The notes: generated by a model not told the origin, from the letters alone. Positions 45,276-55,543 are shown, numbered from the stretch's first letter. The stretch is DNA of 64,000 nucleotides from Rhizobium sp. ZPR4 (GCF_040215725.1 NZ_CP157968.1:1612001-1676000); one strand, 5' to 3'. Translations and numbers: made by a program.

Positions 45276-46612
45276 AGAACGAAAATCGCGTGGCTTGGAG
45301 CGAGGGCATGTTCCTTCGCGTGCAGCATTTTCAGCAGGCCGACCGCTGGACAGAGCGGCTGGTCAGAACGACTGCGCGGGGGCTGGCACCCTACCCCTGG
45401 GGTATTGCAGAGATCGGCATCGATCGCAGCGCGCTCGCGATCGGCCAATTCGCACTGTCGAATCTGCGCGGCATCCTGCCCGACGGCACGCCGTTTGAAG
45501 CGCCGATCGATGCGGATCTGCCGCCGCCGCTGGAGCTCGACGATTCAACGAAGAACGCCATCGTCTATCTGGCACTGCCGACACGTCAGCCCGGCAGAGC
45601 CGACGTCGCCATGAACGGCAGCGCCATGCGCAACAGCGTTCGTATCACCGCCTCGCAATATGAGGCGCCGGATGCGAACTTGGAAACCGACTTCATGGCG
45701 CCGATCGATGTCGGCCGCCTGAGCCTGCGTTACCTGAAGACCGGCGACGAACTCGCCGGCTACGATCTGATCGGCCTTGCCCGTATCATCGAGGTTCGTT
45801 CCGACCGGTCGGTCATTCTCGATCCGGACTACATCGCCCCTTCGCTGAATTGTGCGGCCGAAGCGCGGCTGAACGAACTCATCACCGAATTGCTCGGCAT
45901 CGTCCGCCACCGTGCCGAGGCGATCGCCGAGCGCATCGGCGATCCCACGGTGCGCGGCACGGCGGAAGTGGGCGATTATTTTCTGCTGCATATCCTCAAT
46001 CGCGCCGACCCCATGCTGCGCCATGTCGCGGCAAATGCTTCGCGCATGCATCCGATGACCTTCTACGAAGAGTGCATCCAGCTTGCCGGTGAGCTTGCCA
46101 CCTTCACGACCGACCGCAAGCGTGCCAGCGACTTTCCGCCTTATCGGCACGATGATCTGAAAGCAACATTTTCAGCTGTTTTCAATGATCTGCGCGCATC
46201 TCTTTCTGCAGTACTTGAGCAGGCAGCGGTTGCAATCGAACTCATCGAGCGCCGCCACGACGTACGCGTCGGTACCATCAATGACCGCTCGTTGCTCAAG
46301 GATGCCGGCTTCGTGCTTGCAGTCCGCGCCGAGATGTCGGCAGAGGATGTCAGGCGCAAGCTGCCCGCGCAGATCAAGATCGGGCCCGTGGAGCGGATTG
46401 CCGAGCTCGTCAATGTCGCCCTGCCCGGCATTCCCGTCAGGCCGCTTCCCGTATTGCCGCGGCAGCTGCCCTACCGATCCGGCACGATCTACTTCGAACT
46501 CGATACGAAGAATCCGCTTTGGAAACAGCTTGATACCTCCGGTGCGATCGCGCTGCATCTTGCGGGCGACTTCCCTGGCCTGGAGATGGAACTGTGGGCT
46601 CTTAGAGAATGA
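45272..46612 (+). CDS. tssK: T6SS baseplate protein TssK (ImpJ)
   Basis: 446 residues from the ATG at 45272. It has the canonical start NRVAWSEGMFLRVQHFQQAD, then ALPTRQPGRADVAMN in the first domain and LNVALPGIPVRPLP-like text near the end, with the C-terminal YFELDTKNPLWKQL block. It connects the baseplate to the TssL/TssM membrane complex. Confidence 0.96.
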   Translation: MKNENRVAWSEGMFLRVQHFQQADRWTERLVRTTARGLAPYPWGIAEIGIDRSALAIGQFALSNLRGILPDGTPFEAPIDADLPPPLELDDSTKNAIVYLALPTRQPGRADVAMNGSAMRNSVRITASQYEAPDANLETDFMAPIDVGRLSLRYLKTGDELAGYDLIGLARIIEVRSDRSVILDPDYIAPSLNCAAEARLNELITELLGIVRHRAEAIAERIGDPTVRGTAEVGDYFLLHILNRADPMLRHVAANASRMHPMTFYEECIQLAGELATFTTDRKRASDFPPYRHDDLKATFSAVFNDLRASLSAVLEQAAVAIELIERRHDVRVGTINDRSLLKDAGFVLAVRAEMSAEDVRRKLPAQIKIGPVERIAELVNVALPGIPVRPLPVLPRQLPYRSGTIYFELDTKNPLWKQLDTSGAIALHLAGDFPGLEMELWALRE

Positions 46613-48138
46613 ACACAACGCGCTCAACACCCTGGCACGAGCTGCCGACGATCATCGAGCTGACCGAGGACGGCGCGCGCAAGAACGACGCTGCCCGCAA
46701 GATGGCCGATATTCTCGATGAGGAGCTGGATAAGCAGCCGAACGGCAAATCGGGCAATGCAGCCGGCGGCTGGTCCGTCGATGCCTTGATCCGCGGCTTT
46801 CGCTTCGGCGGCGATGATGTCCCGACCATCGTGCGCTCGGCCGCACCATTGCTCAATCTCGCCCATAGCCTGCGCAACACCGAAGAACAGCCCGACATTG
46901 CCGAACTCAGGCGCGTGACGATCGACGCGGTCGGACGCTACGAGCGCGATCTTGCCAGCGCGCGCATCAGCCCGGAACGGGCACGCGCGGCGCACTATGT
47001 CATCTGTGCGACCATCGACGATGTGGTTTTGAGCAAGCCTTGGGGCGTGCGCGCCGGCTGGGCGCGATCTGGCCTGGTATCGACCTTCCACATGGACGTC
47101 ACCGGCGGCGATCGCGTCTTCGATCTCCTGGACCATTTCCAGCAAAGCCCAGGCACCAACAAGGACCTGCTGCTTCTCATCTATCTCTGCCTGTCGCTCG
47201 CCTTCGAAGGCCGCACGCGCGTTTCGCCGCGCGGATCGCTGGAACTCGGGCGCATCCGTGACAGTCTCTACAAGACTTTGCTCGGTCAATATGGCGTCTT
47301 CGAGCGCGAGCTGTCGCCGCATTGGCGCGGCGTTTCGGCGCGCCATAAGCCGTTGCGCACGGCTGTTGCTCTTTGGACGATTCTTTCCGTACTCGCGCTT
47401 CTGTTTGCGCTCGGCTACATGTTCTTCACGCTGTCGCTCAACAACGCCTCCGATACAACCTTCGAACGTCTGGCCAACCTGCCGCCGCGCGAAACGCCGA
47501 GTGTCCTGATCGACACACCCAAGCCGAAGGAAGTCGCCGTACAGACGCCCCCGCCTGTGAAGAAGCAGCCGGAAACACCGACGCCGGTCAAGCCGCAACC
47601 GACGCCGCTCGACAATCTGCTCGCCTTCCTGCAGCCGGAAGTCGACCGCAAGCTGGTCACCCTGTCGAATTCCAATGGCAGGCTGCTGGTGCGCATCAAC
47701 AATTCCGGCCTGTTCGACACCGGCAGCGCCGAAGTCAGCGCTAAATTCCGCGATCTCCTGCAGCGCATCGGTGGGGCATTGGCTTCAGAAAAATTCCGCG
47801 CCGTCGTCGTCGGCTATACCGACAATGTGCCGATCCGAACTGCTCAATTCCCGTCGAACTGGCATCTTTCGGAGGCCCGAGCCCGCGCCGTCGGCGATAT
47901 CCTTGCCGCCTATACCGGCAAGGATGCCATCCTCACGGAGGGACGCGCCGACAGCGATCCGCTGGCAGGCAACGATACACCGGAGGGACGTGAGGCAAAC
48001 CGCCGGACGGAGATCCTGGTGCTGACCGACCCGACACAACGCCTCGGCGATGCCGCCCTCAATCCGCAGGCAACGCCACAAACGCAGACCGGCAATACGC
48101 CGCCGATACCCGCCACGACGACGGGAGGAGCCCGATGA
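46609..48138 (+). CDS. tssL: T6SS membrane protein TssL with OmpA domain (ImpK)
   Basis: 509 residues. The cytoplasmic DotU domain (about 60-240) has YVICATIDDVVLSKPWG. One membrane segment follows near 245-272 (VALWTILSVLALLFALGYMF). A Pro-rich linker leads to an OmpA-type peptidoglycan-binding domain (VVGYTDNVPIRT, LSEARARAVGDIL). Thr14 in PWHELPTIIEL sits at the position reported as the PpkA phosphorylation site in Agrobacterium TssL. It anchors the complex in the inner membrane and wall. Confidence 0.96.
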   Translation: MNTTRSTPWHELPTIIELTEDGARKNDAARKMADILDEELDKQPNGKSGNAAGGWSVDALIRGFRFGGDDVPTIVRSAAPLLNLAHSLRNTEEQPDIAELRRVTIDAVGRYERDLASARISPERARAAHYVICATIDDVVLSKPWGVRAGWARSGLVSTFHMDVTGGDRVFDLLDHFQQSPGTNKDLLLLIYLCLSLAFEGRTRVSPRGSLELGRIRDSLYKTLLGQYGVFERELSPHWRGVSARHKPLRTAVALWTILSVLALLFALGYMFFTLSLNNASDTTFERLANLPPRETPSVLIDTPKPKEVAVQTPPPVKKQPETPTPVKPQPTPLDNLLAFLQPEVDRKLVTLSNSNGRLLVRINNSGLFDTGSAEVSAKFRDLLQRIGGALASEKFRAVVVGYTDNVPIRTAQFPSNWHLSEARARAVGDILAAYTGKDAILTEGRADSDPLAGNDTPEGREANRRTEILVLTDPTQRLGDAALNPQATPQTQTGNTPPIPATTTGGAR

Positions 48139-51100
48139 ATCCGCTTGGCGCGTTTTATACGCTTCGCTCCTACGTTTCGGCCTATGCCGGCCTCCTCGGC
48201 CAGCGCTTCATATCACTGATCTGGGTTGCGGCGATCTGCGTCGTTATCTGGTTCTATGGCTATATGGCCGGCTATGGCAGCTTCAAGCCGCTGGCGAGCG
48301 CCACCGCACGGATGATCGCGATCGGCATTATCATTGCCGGCTGGCTGATCTATCTGCTGGTAACAACGCTGCGCGCCCGCAGGCGCGACAAGGCGCTGGT
48401 GGACGGCATTGCCGACGATGCCGCCAGTCAACAGGCGGAAGTGGGCGAAATCCATAGCCGTCTCAAAGAAGCCTTGCTGCTTCTGCGCCGTATCAGCAAG
48501 AAGCGTTTCGGCTATATCTACGAGCTGCCCTGGTACGTCATCTTCGGCGCGCCGGGATCCGGAAAGACGACGGCCCTGACCAATTCGGGCCTGAAGTTCC
48601 CGCTTGGCGATGCGATGGGCAGCAACTCGGTGCAGGGTGCCGGCGGCACCCGCAACTGCAATTGGTGGTTCGCCGACGAAGCGATCCTGATCGATACCGC
48701 CGGCCGATACACCACGCAGGATGATTTGAACGGTGCGTCCAAAGCCGGATGGGAAGGCTTTCTCGGGCTCTTGCGCAAATATCGCCGCTCGCAACCGATC
48801 AACGGCGCGCTCGTCACCCTCTCGATCGGCGACCTTCTCGGCCGCGATCACGAAATACAGCTCGAAGAAGTGCGCTCCATTCGCAAACGCCTGTCGGAAC
48901 TCGACGAGTTCCTGCATGCGCGCGTCCCCGTCTATGTCGTCCTGACGAAGGCCGATCTCTTGACCGGCTTTGTCGAGTTCTTCGATGGTCTTGCCAAAAC
49001 CGACCGTGAGCAGGTCTGGGGCACGACCTTTAATCTCGACGAAAGCTATAAGGGCGAGAACCTGCCTGAGCGTTTCATGGAAGAGTTCGCGCTGTTGCAG
49101 CAGCGGGTCGATGCCATGTTGATCGAACGCCTGCAGCAGGAGCCGAATGTCGAGGTCCGCGGCCGCATCTTCCGTTTCCCGGCAGAACTTGCCTCCTTGG
49201 GAGAGCGTCTGCAGGAGCTGTTAACCGAGCTCTGTGCATCTTCCAGCCTCATCGAATCCCCCCTCGTTCGCGGCGTCTATTTCGCTTCCGGCACGCAGAG
49301 CCGGGAGACGGATACCCCGCGCACGCGGCGCAGCTATTTCCTGTCGCGCCTGTTCAAGGAGGTGATCTTCGGCGAAGCGTCGCTGGTTGCCCGTGACAGG
49401 CGCCTGTCCGGCAGGCAAGCCATGATCAGACGGATTGCCTATGGCGCAGCCGCTATCGCGCTGGCGATCGTCTTCACCGGCTGGACGGCAACCTATTTTC
49501 AGAATTCGCGCGCGATCGCTGCAGCCGAACGTCGTATCGACAATTACGAGAAGCTGGCTAGCGGCATTCAGGTTCGCGACGTGACCGATGCGGATTTTCT
49601 GCGGATCCTGCCGGCGCTCGACAATCTGCGCGCAGTCACCAGCGGTTTCGACGAGGCGCGCGTCTGGCCAACGAGTTTCGGCCTCGACCAGGGGGATAAG
49701 ATCGCCAGCCGCCAGCGCGGAGCCTATCAGCGCGCCTTGAACGCGCTTCTTCTGCCTCGCATGCTCGTGGCACTTCAAAATGAGCTCAAGCAGACATCGG
49801 ATGTCCCGAAGACTTTCGATGCCTTGAAACTGTACGGCATGCTCGGTGGAATGGGACCGATCGACAGGGATTTCGTCTCTCAGCAATCGGAAGACATGTT
49901 TGCAGCGCTTTATCGTGAGGAAGGACGCTCTGCTGCACGCAAGGCACTCCTGGGGCATGTCGAGGCGATGGCTGCGGGCGGTCTGCCGCAGATCGAGTTG
50001 GACAATGCCTTGATTGCCAAGGCGCGGGAGACAATCCATTCGCAAAGTCTTGCAGCCCGAGCCTATGATATCCTCATCCATTCCCGACAGGCCCGCCAGC
50101 TTGATGCCTGGCTTCCCATGGACGCATTGGGGCCGCTCGGAGCTCAGATTTTCCAACGCAAATCCAAGGCAACGCTGCGTGAGGGCATTCCAGGAATCTT
50201 CACGGGCAAGGGCTATCGTGACGTGGTGTTGCCGATGGTTGCGACCGCAGCCTCGGAAGCGCTCAAGGAGCAATGGGTTCGCGGCGACAGCGGGGCGGCT
50301 CCTTCGGGAATGACTGCGGACGCGATTTCCCAGGCGACGCTGCAGCTTTATTTCGACGCATTCCAGCAGCAATGGTCTTCGCTGCTGGCTGACCTTCAGG
50401 TACGCCCGTCGAGCAATCTTGCCGATGCGACGGAGACGGCACGCATCCTGGCGGCCAATCCAAGCCCTGTGGAGATGGCGCTGAAATCCATAGCAGCCGC
50501 CACCGACCTGCGCCCTGCTGCAGGCGCTGAAGTTGCCTCGCTTGACGATGTTCCGGACGCAGCTCTGACCGCCGCCACCACAGGTGCAGTCAGCGCGCCA
50601 GATCCTTACGGTCCGCTGCGGGCCGCGCTCGAGGCGAATGCCGCCAATGCGCAACCGGCATCACAGGACGGCAAGGCCAACGGCAGCGATAAGCCGCGCT
50701 CCCAGATCCAGAGTCTCCAGCCGATCCTGCAGAACATCTACGGCCAATTGTCGCGCGCCGCCAACTCGACGGCAGAAGTGGCACGCGTTTTCGACGCCGG
50801 CGGCCAGCTCGCCAATGCCAATCAGGATTTGCTGCAGCAGGCCCGCGGGCTGCCGGCACCCGCCGATGCATGGATGGTGGCGGTTGCCGCCGATATCGGC
50901 TCGCTGGCGGTCAAGACGGCGCGTGCCCGCATCAACGATCTTTGGGCTGCGGAGGGCGCCGATCTCTGCGCCCGCATCGTCACCGGTCGCTACCCCTTCG
51001 ACCGGAAATCCAGCCAAGATATCGCCATGGCGGATTTCATTCGATTGTTCGGACCGCAGGGCCTGTTCCAGTCCTTCTTCAAGAACCGGCTGGACGCATT

Positions 51101-51617
51101 TGTCGATACGAGCGCTCAGCCCTGGGGCTGGCGAGGCACCTTCGGTGGCGACAGCATTCCGAGCCAGGCAATCGCGCAGTTCGAAAATGCCAGCAAGATT
51201 GAGCACGCCTTCTTTCCGGCCGGAAGCGAAAAGCCGGCTATATCGATCAATATCAAGCCCGTTTCGCTGTCGGACAATGCCAATTCGGTGATGGTTGATA
51301 TCGTCGGCGAGCACGTCGTTTACTATCATGGGCAGGTTGTGCCGAAATCCATCGCTTGGCCGCCGGCTGGCGCCGTTAACCAGTCCAATGTCAGATTTTT
51401 CCCCGGAGATTTGCAGCCGGCCATCACACAGAGCGGAGACTGGTCACCCTTCCGCCTGTTCGATGCCGCCAAAGTGACAGTTCAGGCTCCCGATCTCTTC
51501 CGGGCTCGATTTGAAGACAAGGGCCAGACGGCGGAATTCGACGTGCAGTTCGGTTCGGTGCTCAATCCCTTCCGGCTGCAGGCATTGTCCGATTTCAGCT
51601 GCCCGGCGCAATTCTGA
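48135..51617 (+). CDS. tssM: T6SS membrane protein TssM (IcmF/ImpL)
   Basis: 1160 residues. Two membrane segments near 25-75, a cytoplasmic nucleotide-binding domain with an intact Walker A (FGAPGSGKTTALTNSG) and DTAGRY, another membrane segment near 440 (IAYGAAAIALAIVFTGW), then a long periplasmic IcmF-related region and the C-terminal domain ending LSDFSCPAQF. The intact Walker A matters: Agrobacterium TssM hydrolyses ATP to drive Hcp recruitment to TssL. Confidence 0.97.
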   Translation: MNPLGAFYTLRSYVSAYAGLLGQRFISLIWVAAICVVIWFYGYMAGYGSFKPLASATARMIAIGIIIAGWLIYLLVTTLRARRRDKALVDGIADDAASQQAEVGEIHSRLKEALLLLRRISKKRFGYIYELPWYVIFGAPGSGKTTALTNSGLKFPLGDAMGSNSVQGAGGTRNCNWWFADEAILIDTAGRYTTQDDLNGASKAGWEGFLGLLRKYRRSQPINGALVTLSIGDLLGRDHEIQLEEVRSIRKRLSELDEFLHARVPVYVVLTKADLLTGFVEFFDGLAKTDREQVWGTTFNLDESYKGENLPERFMEEFALLQQRVDAMLIERLQQEPNVEVRGRIFRFPAELASLGERLQELLTELCASSSLIESPLVRGVYFASGTQSRETDTPRTRRSYFLSRLFKEVIFGEASLVARDRRLSGRQAMIRRIAYGAAAIALAIVFTGWTATYFQNSRAIAAAERRIDNYEKLASGIQVRDVTDADFLRILPALDNLRAVTSGFDEARVWPTSFGLDQGDKIASRQRGAYQRALNALLLPRMLVALQNELKQTSDVPKTFDALKLYGMLGGMGPIDRDFVSQQSEDMFAALYREEGRSAARKALLGHVEAMAAGGLPQIELDNALIAKARETIHSQSLAARAYDILIHSRQARQLDAWLPMDALGPLGAQIFQRKSKATLREGIPGIFTGKGYRDVVLPMVATAASEALKEQWVRGDSGAAPSGMTADAISQATLQLYFDAFQQQWSSLLADLQVRPSSNLADATETARILAANPSPVEMALKSIAAATDLRPAAGAEVASLDDVPDAALTAATTGAVSAPDPYGPLRAALEANAANAQPASQDGKANGSDKPRSQIQSLQPILQNIYGQLSRAANSTAEVARVFDAGGQLANANQDLLQQARGLPAPADAWMVAVAADIGSLAVKTARARINDLWAAEGADLCARIVTGRYPFDRKSSQDIAMADFIRLFGPQGLFQSFFKNRLDAFVDTSAQPWGWRGTFGGDSIPSQAIAQFENASKIEHAFFPAGSEKPAISINIKPVSLSDNANSVMVDIVGEHVVYYHGQVVPKSIAWPPAGAVNQSNVRFFPGDLQPAITQSGDWSPFRLFDAAKVTVQAPDLFRARFEDKGQTAEFDVQFGSVLNPFRLQALSDFSCPAQF

Positions 51618-51627
51618 CGGTCCGCCG

Positions 51628-53016
51628 ATGAACGAACCGCTCGCCCGCACTCAATCGCCGATGCAAGCCGATGCGATCGGCTTTTTTGGAAAGTTGCCGA
51701 CGCACGGAGATTTCGTTTCCTCCGCGCTCGGCTCACGCCTGCAGAGCGAACTTGATCAATGGGTTCACAATGGCCTGGTCGCACTTGAAGCAGCATTAGG
51801 GTCGGATTGGCGCCGGCTGTTTCATGCGACGACCGCCTGGCGCTTCGTCGTCGGCAAGGGTGTCTGGGCGCCATCTGCTGTTGCAGGCGTCCTTTTGCCG
51901 AGCCGCGACCGCGTCGGTCGAAGTTTCCCTCTGATTATCGCCGCTCAATTGCAGCGCTTTTCCGGACAGCTGCGTGACCTGTGCGAAGACGACAGCTGGT
52001 TTACCGCAGCCGAAGCCTTGGCGGAGACCTCCGACAAAGCCGACTTCGAGATGCAACGTTTCGTCGAGGGCATCAAGCGGCTTCGCCCGCCATTCATCGA
52101 CAAGCAATCGACGACGGCACAGCTCGCGACCATAGGCAATACCCCGGCGCCTGCGTCTCTATGGTGGCGCATCAATCCCGGTACCCGCCACGGCAAGGGA
52201 TTTCGTACCGTAACTGCCCCTACGGCACAGGATTTCGTCAGGCTTGTCACGGCGGACGTTCACAAGGCGGCTGAGACTGCGGAACCGCCGGTGCACCCGG
52301 TTGTTGCCTCCACTCCGATCGAGGCGCCGCAAACGCCGAAGGCGGAATCGCTGGAATTTGCGATAGCACACAGCCATGCCAGCCACGCCGGAACACGTCT
52401 ATCAATGAATGCCGATGCACTCCTTGTAAGTGCAGCACCGCATATCTACGCTATTGCAGACGGCGTCGGCGATGGCATTGGTGCCATCGAAGCTTCACGG
52501 ATCACAACGGGAATCCTCGCCAGCATTCCGCGGCGTGAAGCGCTGCAGCTTCTGGTACAGGATATCAAGAGCAAGCTCAGCCATGCCCATGCTATCCTGC
52601 GCGCCAAGGGTGCCACCGCCGAACGCGAGCCTCCCGTCGCCAGCGTCGTGACCGCAACACTGCTCGATGGCGAATTTGCCGCAATATGGGCCGGAGATGC
52701 GCGCTGCTATCTCCTGCGCGACGGGATGATGCGGCTGTTGACCCACGACCATATCGATATCGGGCTGCGGCGAACACTCGGCCGAGCCCTGGGACTAAAG
52801 GATCAATTCGTCTCGGAAGTCGTTGGCGACCAGCTTCAGTCGGGCGACCGGCTGCTGCTTGCAAGCGGTCCGCTTTCCCGTACGCTTACCGATCGCATTA
52901 TCGCCGAGATCCTGATCGAAACGCCGCTGGAACAAGCAGCCGAAGCGCTGATCCAGGAAGCGCTCATCGCCAATTGCCGTGAGAATGTCAGCGCGATCGT
53001 CATCGGCGCGACATGA
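51628..53016 (+). CDS. tagF-pppA: TagF-PppA fusion (ImpM plus PP2C phosphatase)
   Basis: About 462 residues from the ATG at 51628. Residues 10-150 are TagF (GFFGKLPTHGDFVSSALG, DRVGRSFPLIIAAQL). From about 245 a PP2C phosphatase domain follows: HIYAIADGVGDGIGAIEASR, AIWAGDARCYLLRDG, GDRLLLASGPLSRTL. Both parts restrain T6SS: TagF post-translationally, PppA by dephosphorylating PpkA targets. The same fusion occurs in Agrobacterium. Confidence 0.93.
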   Translation: MNEPLARTQSPMQADAIGFFGKLPTHGDFVSSALGSRLQSELDQWVHNGLVALEAALGSDWRRLFHATTAWRFVVGKGVWAPSAVAGVLLPSRDRVGRSFPLIIAAQLQRFSGQLRDLCEDDSWFTAAEALAETSDKADFEMQRFVEGIKRLRPPFIDKQSTTAQLATIGNTPAPASLWWRINPGTRHGKGFRTVTAPTAQDFVRLVTADVHKAAETAEPPVHPVVASTPIEAPQTPKAESLEFAIAHSHASHAGTRLSMNADALLVSAAPHIYAIADGVGDGIGAIEASRITTGILASIPRREALQLLVQDIKSKLSHAHAILRAKGATAEREPPVASVVTATLLDGEFAAIWAGDARCYLLRDGMMRLLTHDHIDIGLRRTLGRALGLKDQFVSEVVGDQLQSGDRLLLASGPLSRTLTDRIIAEILIETPLEQAAEALIQEALIANCRENVSAIVIGAT

Positions 53017-53939
53017 GTGGGGATGCAAGCGACGAGGATATGAAGAGAATTGCGGCCAGCTTTGCCGAGCTGCAGCATCTTTTAACCCATGATGGCGAAG
53101 TCGAGCGGCCGAAGGGGATGCGCGATCTTCTGATCGATCGATTGCGCGATGCATTGGACCGGCGCCTGCCTTCCCTGCCGGATGGTGAGCCGGCTTTCAT
53201 CGGCAACACCTTTCTCGTCGAGGCGGTCATACACCGCAATGAACGGACAGAAATCAGCCGATTGCGCCATCGCGATCTCGGCACGCTTCATGCCATGAAA
53301 ACCGTCCGGGCGGATCGCTCAAGCGAGGCGACGGCCAAAGCCCTGCTGCTGCGTGAGGCAAGCATTGGCATGATGCTTCACAGCAGTGACCTTGTCGCGG
53401 CCCAATGCGCGATCCGCCTGCCCGATGGCCGTCCGGCGCTCATCATGGAATGGATCGGGCCGTCCTTGTCGCAACGATTGGCGGAAGGCTCTCTTTCACC
53501 CGCGGATGTCAGCGCAGCGGCGAAATCCATGCTCGTCGGACTGAGCGCGATCCACCATGCCGGTTATGTCCACGGAGATATTTCTCCGGCTAATCTTCTA
53601 CTTTCGGATGGCGACTTCAATAAGCTCAAAATCGCCGATTTCGGTACGGCGGTAAAATGTGGAACCCGATACAGCGATCTCGATATCGCCAGGGCGGTGA
53701 CGCCGGGCTTCACTGCGCCAGAGGTTGCAGAGCCTGAGGTTTCAGGCGACGTCGCCATGCAGTTCAGCGCCGACCTCTTTTCGGCCGGACGCGTCATGAA
53801 CCTGCTTCTGGAACATTGCGACGAGACCGAGCAATCGATCGCCGCGATCAAGGCTGCCGCCCGGCATCTGGCGGACCCCGCTCCTTCCCGGAGGCCGCCA
53901 AACGCAATGGCGGCCCTTGCCCTGATAGAGACAGTCTAG
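53013..53939 (+). CDS. ppkA: T6SS Ser/Thr protein kinase PpkA
   Basis: 308 residues. Kinase core only: Lys in LHAMKTV, catalytic loop YVHGDISPANLLL (HGD instead of HRD, common in bacterial kinases), DFG in KIADFGTAV, and APEV. The glycine-rich loop is weak. No membrane segment or sensor domain is visible, unlike longer PpkA proteins, so it probably signals from the cytoplasm, with TssL as expected substrate and Fha as reader. Overlaps the phosphatase gene by four bases; last gene of the operon. Confidence 0.9.
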   Translation: MSGDASDEDMKRIAASFAELQHLLTHDGEVERPKGMRDLLIDRLRDALDRRLPSLPDGEPAFIGNTFLVEAVIHRNERTEISRLRHRDLGTLHAMKTVRADRSSEATAKALLLREASIGMMLHSSDLVAAQCAIRLPDGRPALIMEWIGPSLSQRLAEGSLSPADVSAAAKSMLVGLSAIHHAGYVHGDISPANLLLSDGDFNKLKIADFGTAVKCGTRYSDLDIARAVTPGFTAPEVAEPEVSGDVAMQFSADLFSAGRVMNLLLEHCDETEQSIAAIKAAARHLADPAPSRRPPNAMAALALIETV

Positions 53940-53950
53940 TTCGAACCCTG

Positions 53951-55093
53951 TCAGTTCGACGATGAACTGCCCGGCAGCGGGGCGGCAGCCGTCGGCGCGC
54001 TCTTCTGATAGACGGTCAACAACTTGGCAAAATCGACCGTGTCCGCATTGCTGGCGTAAATCGTGTCGCCATCCTGCATCTTGAACTGCTGCATCAGCAC
54101 GAAATTCGAGACTTGCTTGAGATTGACACTGTAGATGACCGGCTTGACCGAAACGACAGTCGGCGCACTCACACTCTTGGCCAGACCAGACGCAACCTGC
54201 GAATAAGTCTTCTGGTTCCGGAAAAGGTAGAAGTTGCGGGAGTCCGCACGATCATCGAGCATGCCGCCGGCACGTGCAAGCGCCTGCGCCAAGGTGGTCT
54301 GGCCGGGTTCCAGCGGGAACTCGCCGACGCTCTTGAAGGCGCCAAGTGCCGTGAAGGTCTGCGACGTGCCATTGACGAAAAGCTGATCGCCCGGCAGGAG
54401 GCGCACGTTCTGCTTGTCATCCTGCAGGATGCGATCCAGCGGCGCGCTCGCCCTTTGCGATCCTCGGGTCAGCGTCACGGTCGTGTTGGCCGGTGCGGAG
54501 GATGCGCCGCCGGCAAGAGCGAGTACGTCAAGCACGCGCTCTCCGCGCGCCGTCAGCGGGAAGCGGCCGGCAGAACGGACCTTGCCATCGACCGTTACGG
54601 CGCTGGACGGCTTGTCGACGACCGTCACAACTGCCTGAGGATTGACCGAGGAGCCCTTGAGGGCCGTGACGATCTTCGACTGCAACCCTTCCGGGGTCGA
54701 ATCGATGACGCGCTGTTTGCCGACATAGGGCATGGTGACGAAGCCGCGCGGATCGACGGTGAAGCGGCCGAGATTGAGCGACTTGCTCTGCGTGGCGGAC
54801 AGCAGTCCATCCTCGCCGGTATCCAGCACCGTTACGTCGAATACGTCGCCTGGACGCAAGCGGGCATCCGAAAAGCCGCGCGCGCGCAGGCTTGTAAGCC
54901 CCTGATCGGTCGGCGAATAGGACGGAGCAACGACCTGTGCACCCATCGGAGCCTCGGAGAGCGGCACCACCGGAATCTTCCGCTGCGTGTCAGGCATCCT
55001 TGCATTGCGAATGTTGAGGGCGTTTGGCCCATCAGACGGCCCTGCACAGGCGCTGAAGACAACCAAGGGTAAAATCGCCGCCCATTTCCGCAT
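53951..55093 (-). CDS. Wza/BexD-like polysaccharide export lipoprotein
   Basis: 380 residues from the ATG at 55093 (GGAG upstream; a longer frame to 55510 is a shadow). A lipoprotein signal is visible (ILPLVVFSACAGPSD, lipobox Cys). A polysaccharide-export domain (ARLRPGDVFDVTVLDTGEDG-like text with PRGFVTMPYVGKQRV) and two or three SLBB-type repeats follow (RFPLTARGERVLDVLALAGG, EFPLEPGQTTLAQALARAGG). It should form an outer-membrane channel for capsule or exopolysaccharide. No other polysaccharide genes are nearby, so it is an orphan here, converging on ppkA. Confidence 0.87.
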   Translation of the reverse strand: MRKWAAILPLVVFSACAGPSDGPNALNIRNARMPDTQRKIPVVPLSEAPMGAQVVAPSYSPTDQGLTSLRARGFSDARLRPGDVFDVTVLDTGEDGLLSATQSKSLNLGRFTVDPRGFVTMPYVGKQRVIDSTPEGLQSKIVTALKGSSVNPQAVVTVVDKPSSAVTVDGKVRSAGRFPLTARGERVLDVLALAGGASSAPANTTVTLTRGSQRASAPLDRILQDDKQNVRLLPGDQLFVNGTSQTFTALGAFKSVGEFPLEPGQTTLAQALARAGGMLDDRADSRNFYLFRNQKTYSQVASGLAKSVSAPTVVSVKPVIYSVNLKQVSNFVLMQQFKMQDGDTIYASNADTVDFAKLLTVYQKSAPTAAAPLPGSSSSN

Positions 55094-55543
55094 TCCGGAA
55101 TCTCCTTCGGATGTTAGAAGCAAGGCAGAAATATCAACCACAAGGCGGGAGGCAATATGCGGGGCTAATAAATAATGAATTGTGACAGTTCGGTTGTTTA
55201 CCATTGTGTCCAAATGGCAACCGATTGCGGTTTCGAGCACCAAAACGTGCCTCCTCCAACGGCTGTCGGGCAGCGGTTTTGTGCCGAAATATCCGCAGCC
55301 ATGCGAATCACAAGCAACCTTAGCGATAGGCAATGCGGAAAGAAAACATAACAACCCCATTGCAATTCGAGCGTGTCGACCTAATTCCACCGATGCCACT
55401 TCTACAAGGCACGGATGATAATTTTTTCGTCGAAATCTTCCACTTTTGCGGGTTTCTGTTGGTGGATGGATTCTCTCAAAAATAGTAGGGTTATCGCCCA
55501 AAAGACCCAAGGGTCTTTAGCGGCAGCAAGAAGGCAATATAAC
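55094..55543. other. Intergenic region, divergent
   Basis: 450 bases between the export lipoprotein gene (minus) and a small exported protein gene (plus). It holds both promoters and a short palindrome at 55501-55518. I see no convincing gene. Confidence 0.5.
55501..55518. promoter_or_regulatory. Perfect palindrome AAAGACCCAAGGGTCTTT
   Basis: 8-base arms around AA, 25 bases before the ATG at 55544. The tiny loop argues against a terminator. It could be an operator or a 5' leader structure. Confidence 0.35.

Noticed and set aside
49221..50654. Open frame of 477 codons on the minus strand
   Set aside because: Antisense shadow of tssM.
55094..55510. N-terminal extension of the polysaccharide-export gene
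   Set aside because: The ATG at 55093 gives a proper lipoprotein signal and ribosome site; the extension would bury the lipobox.
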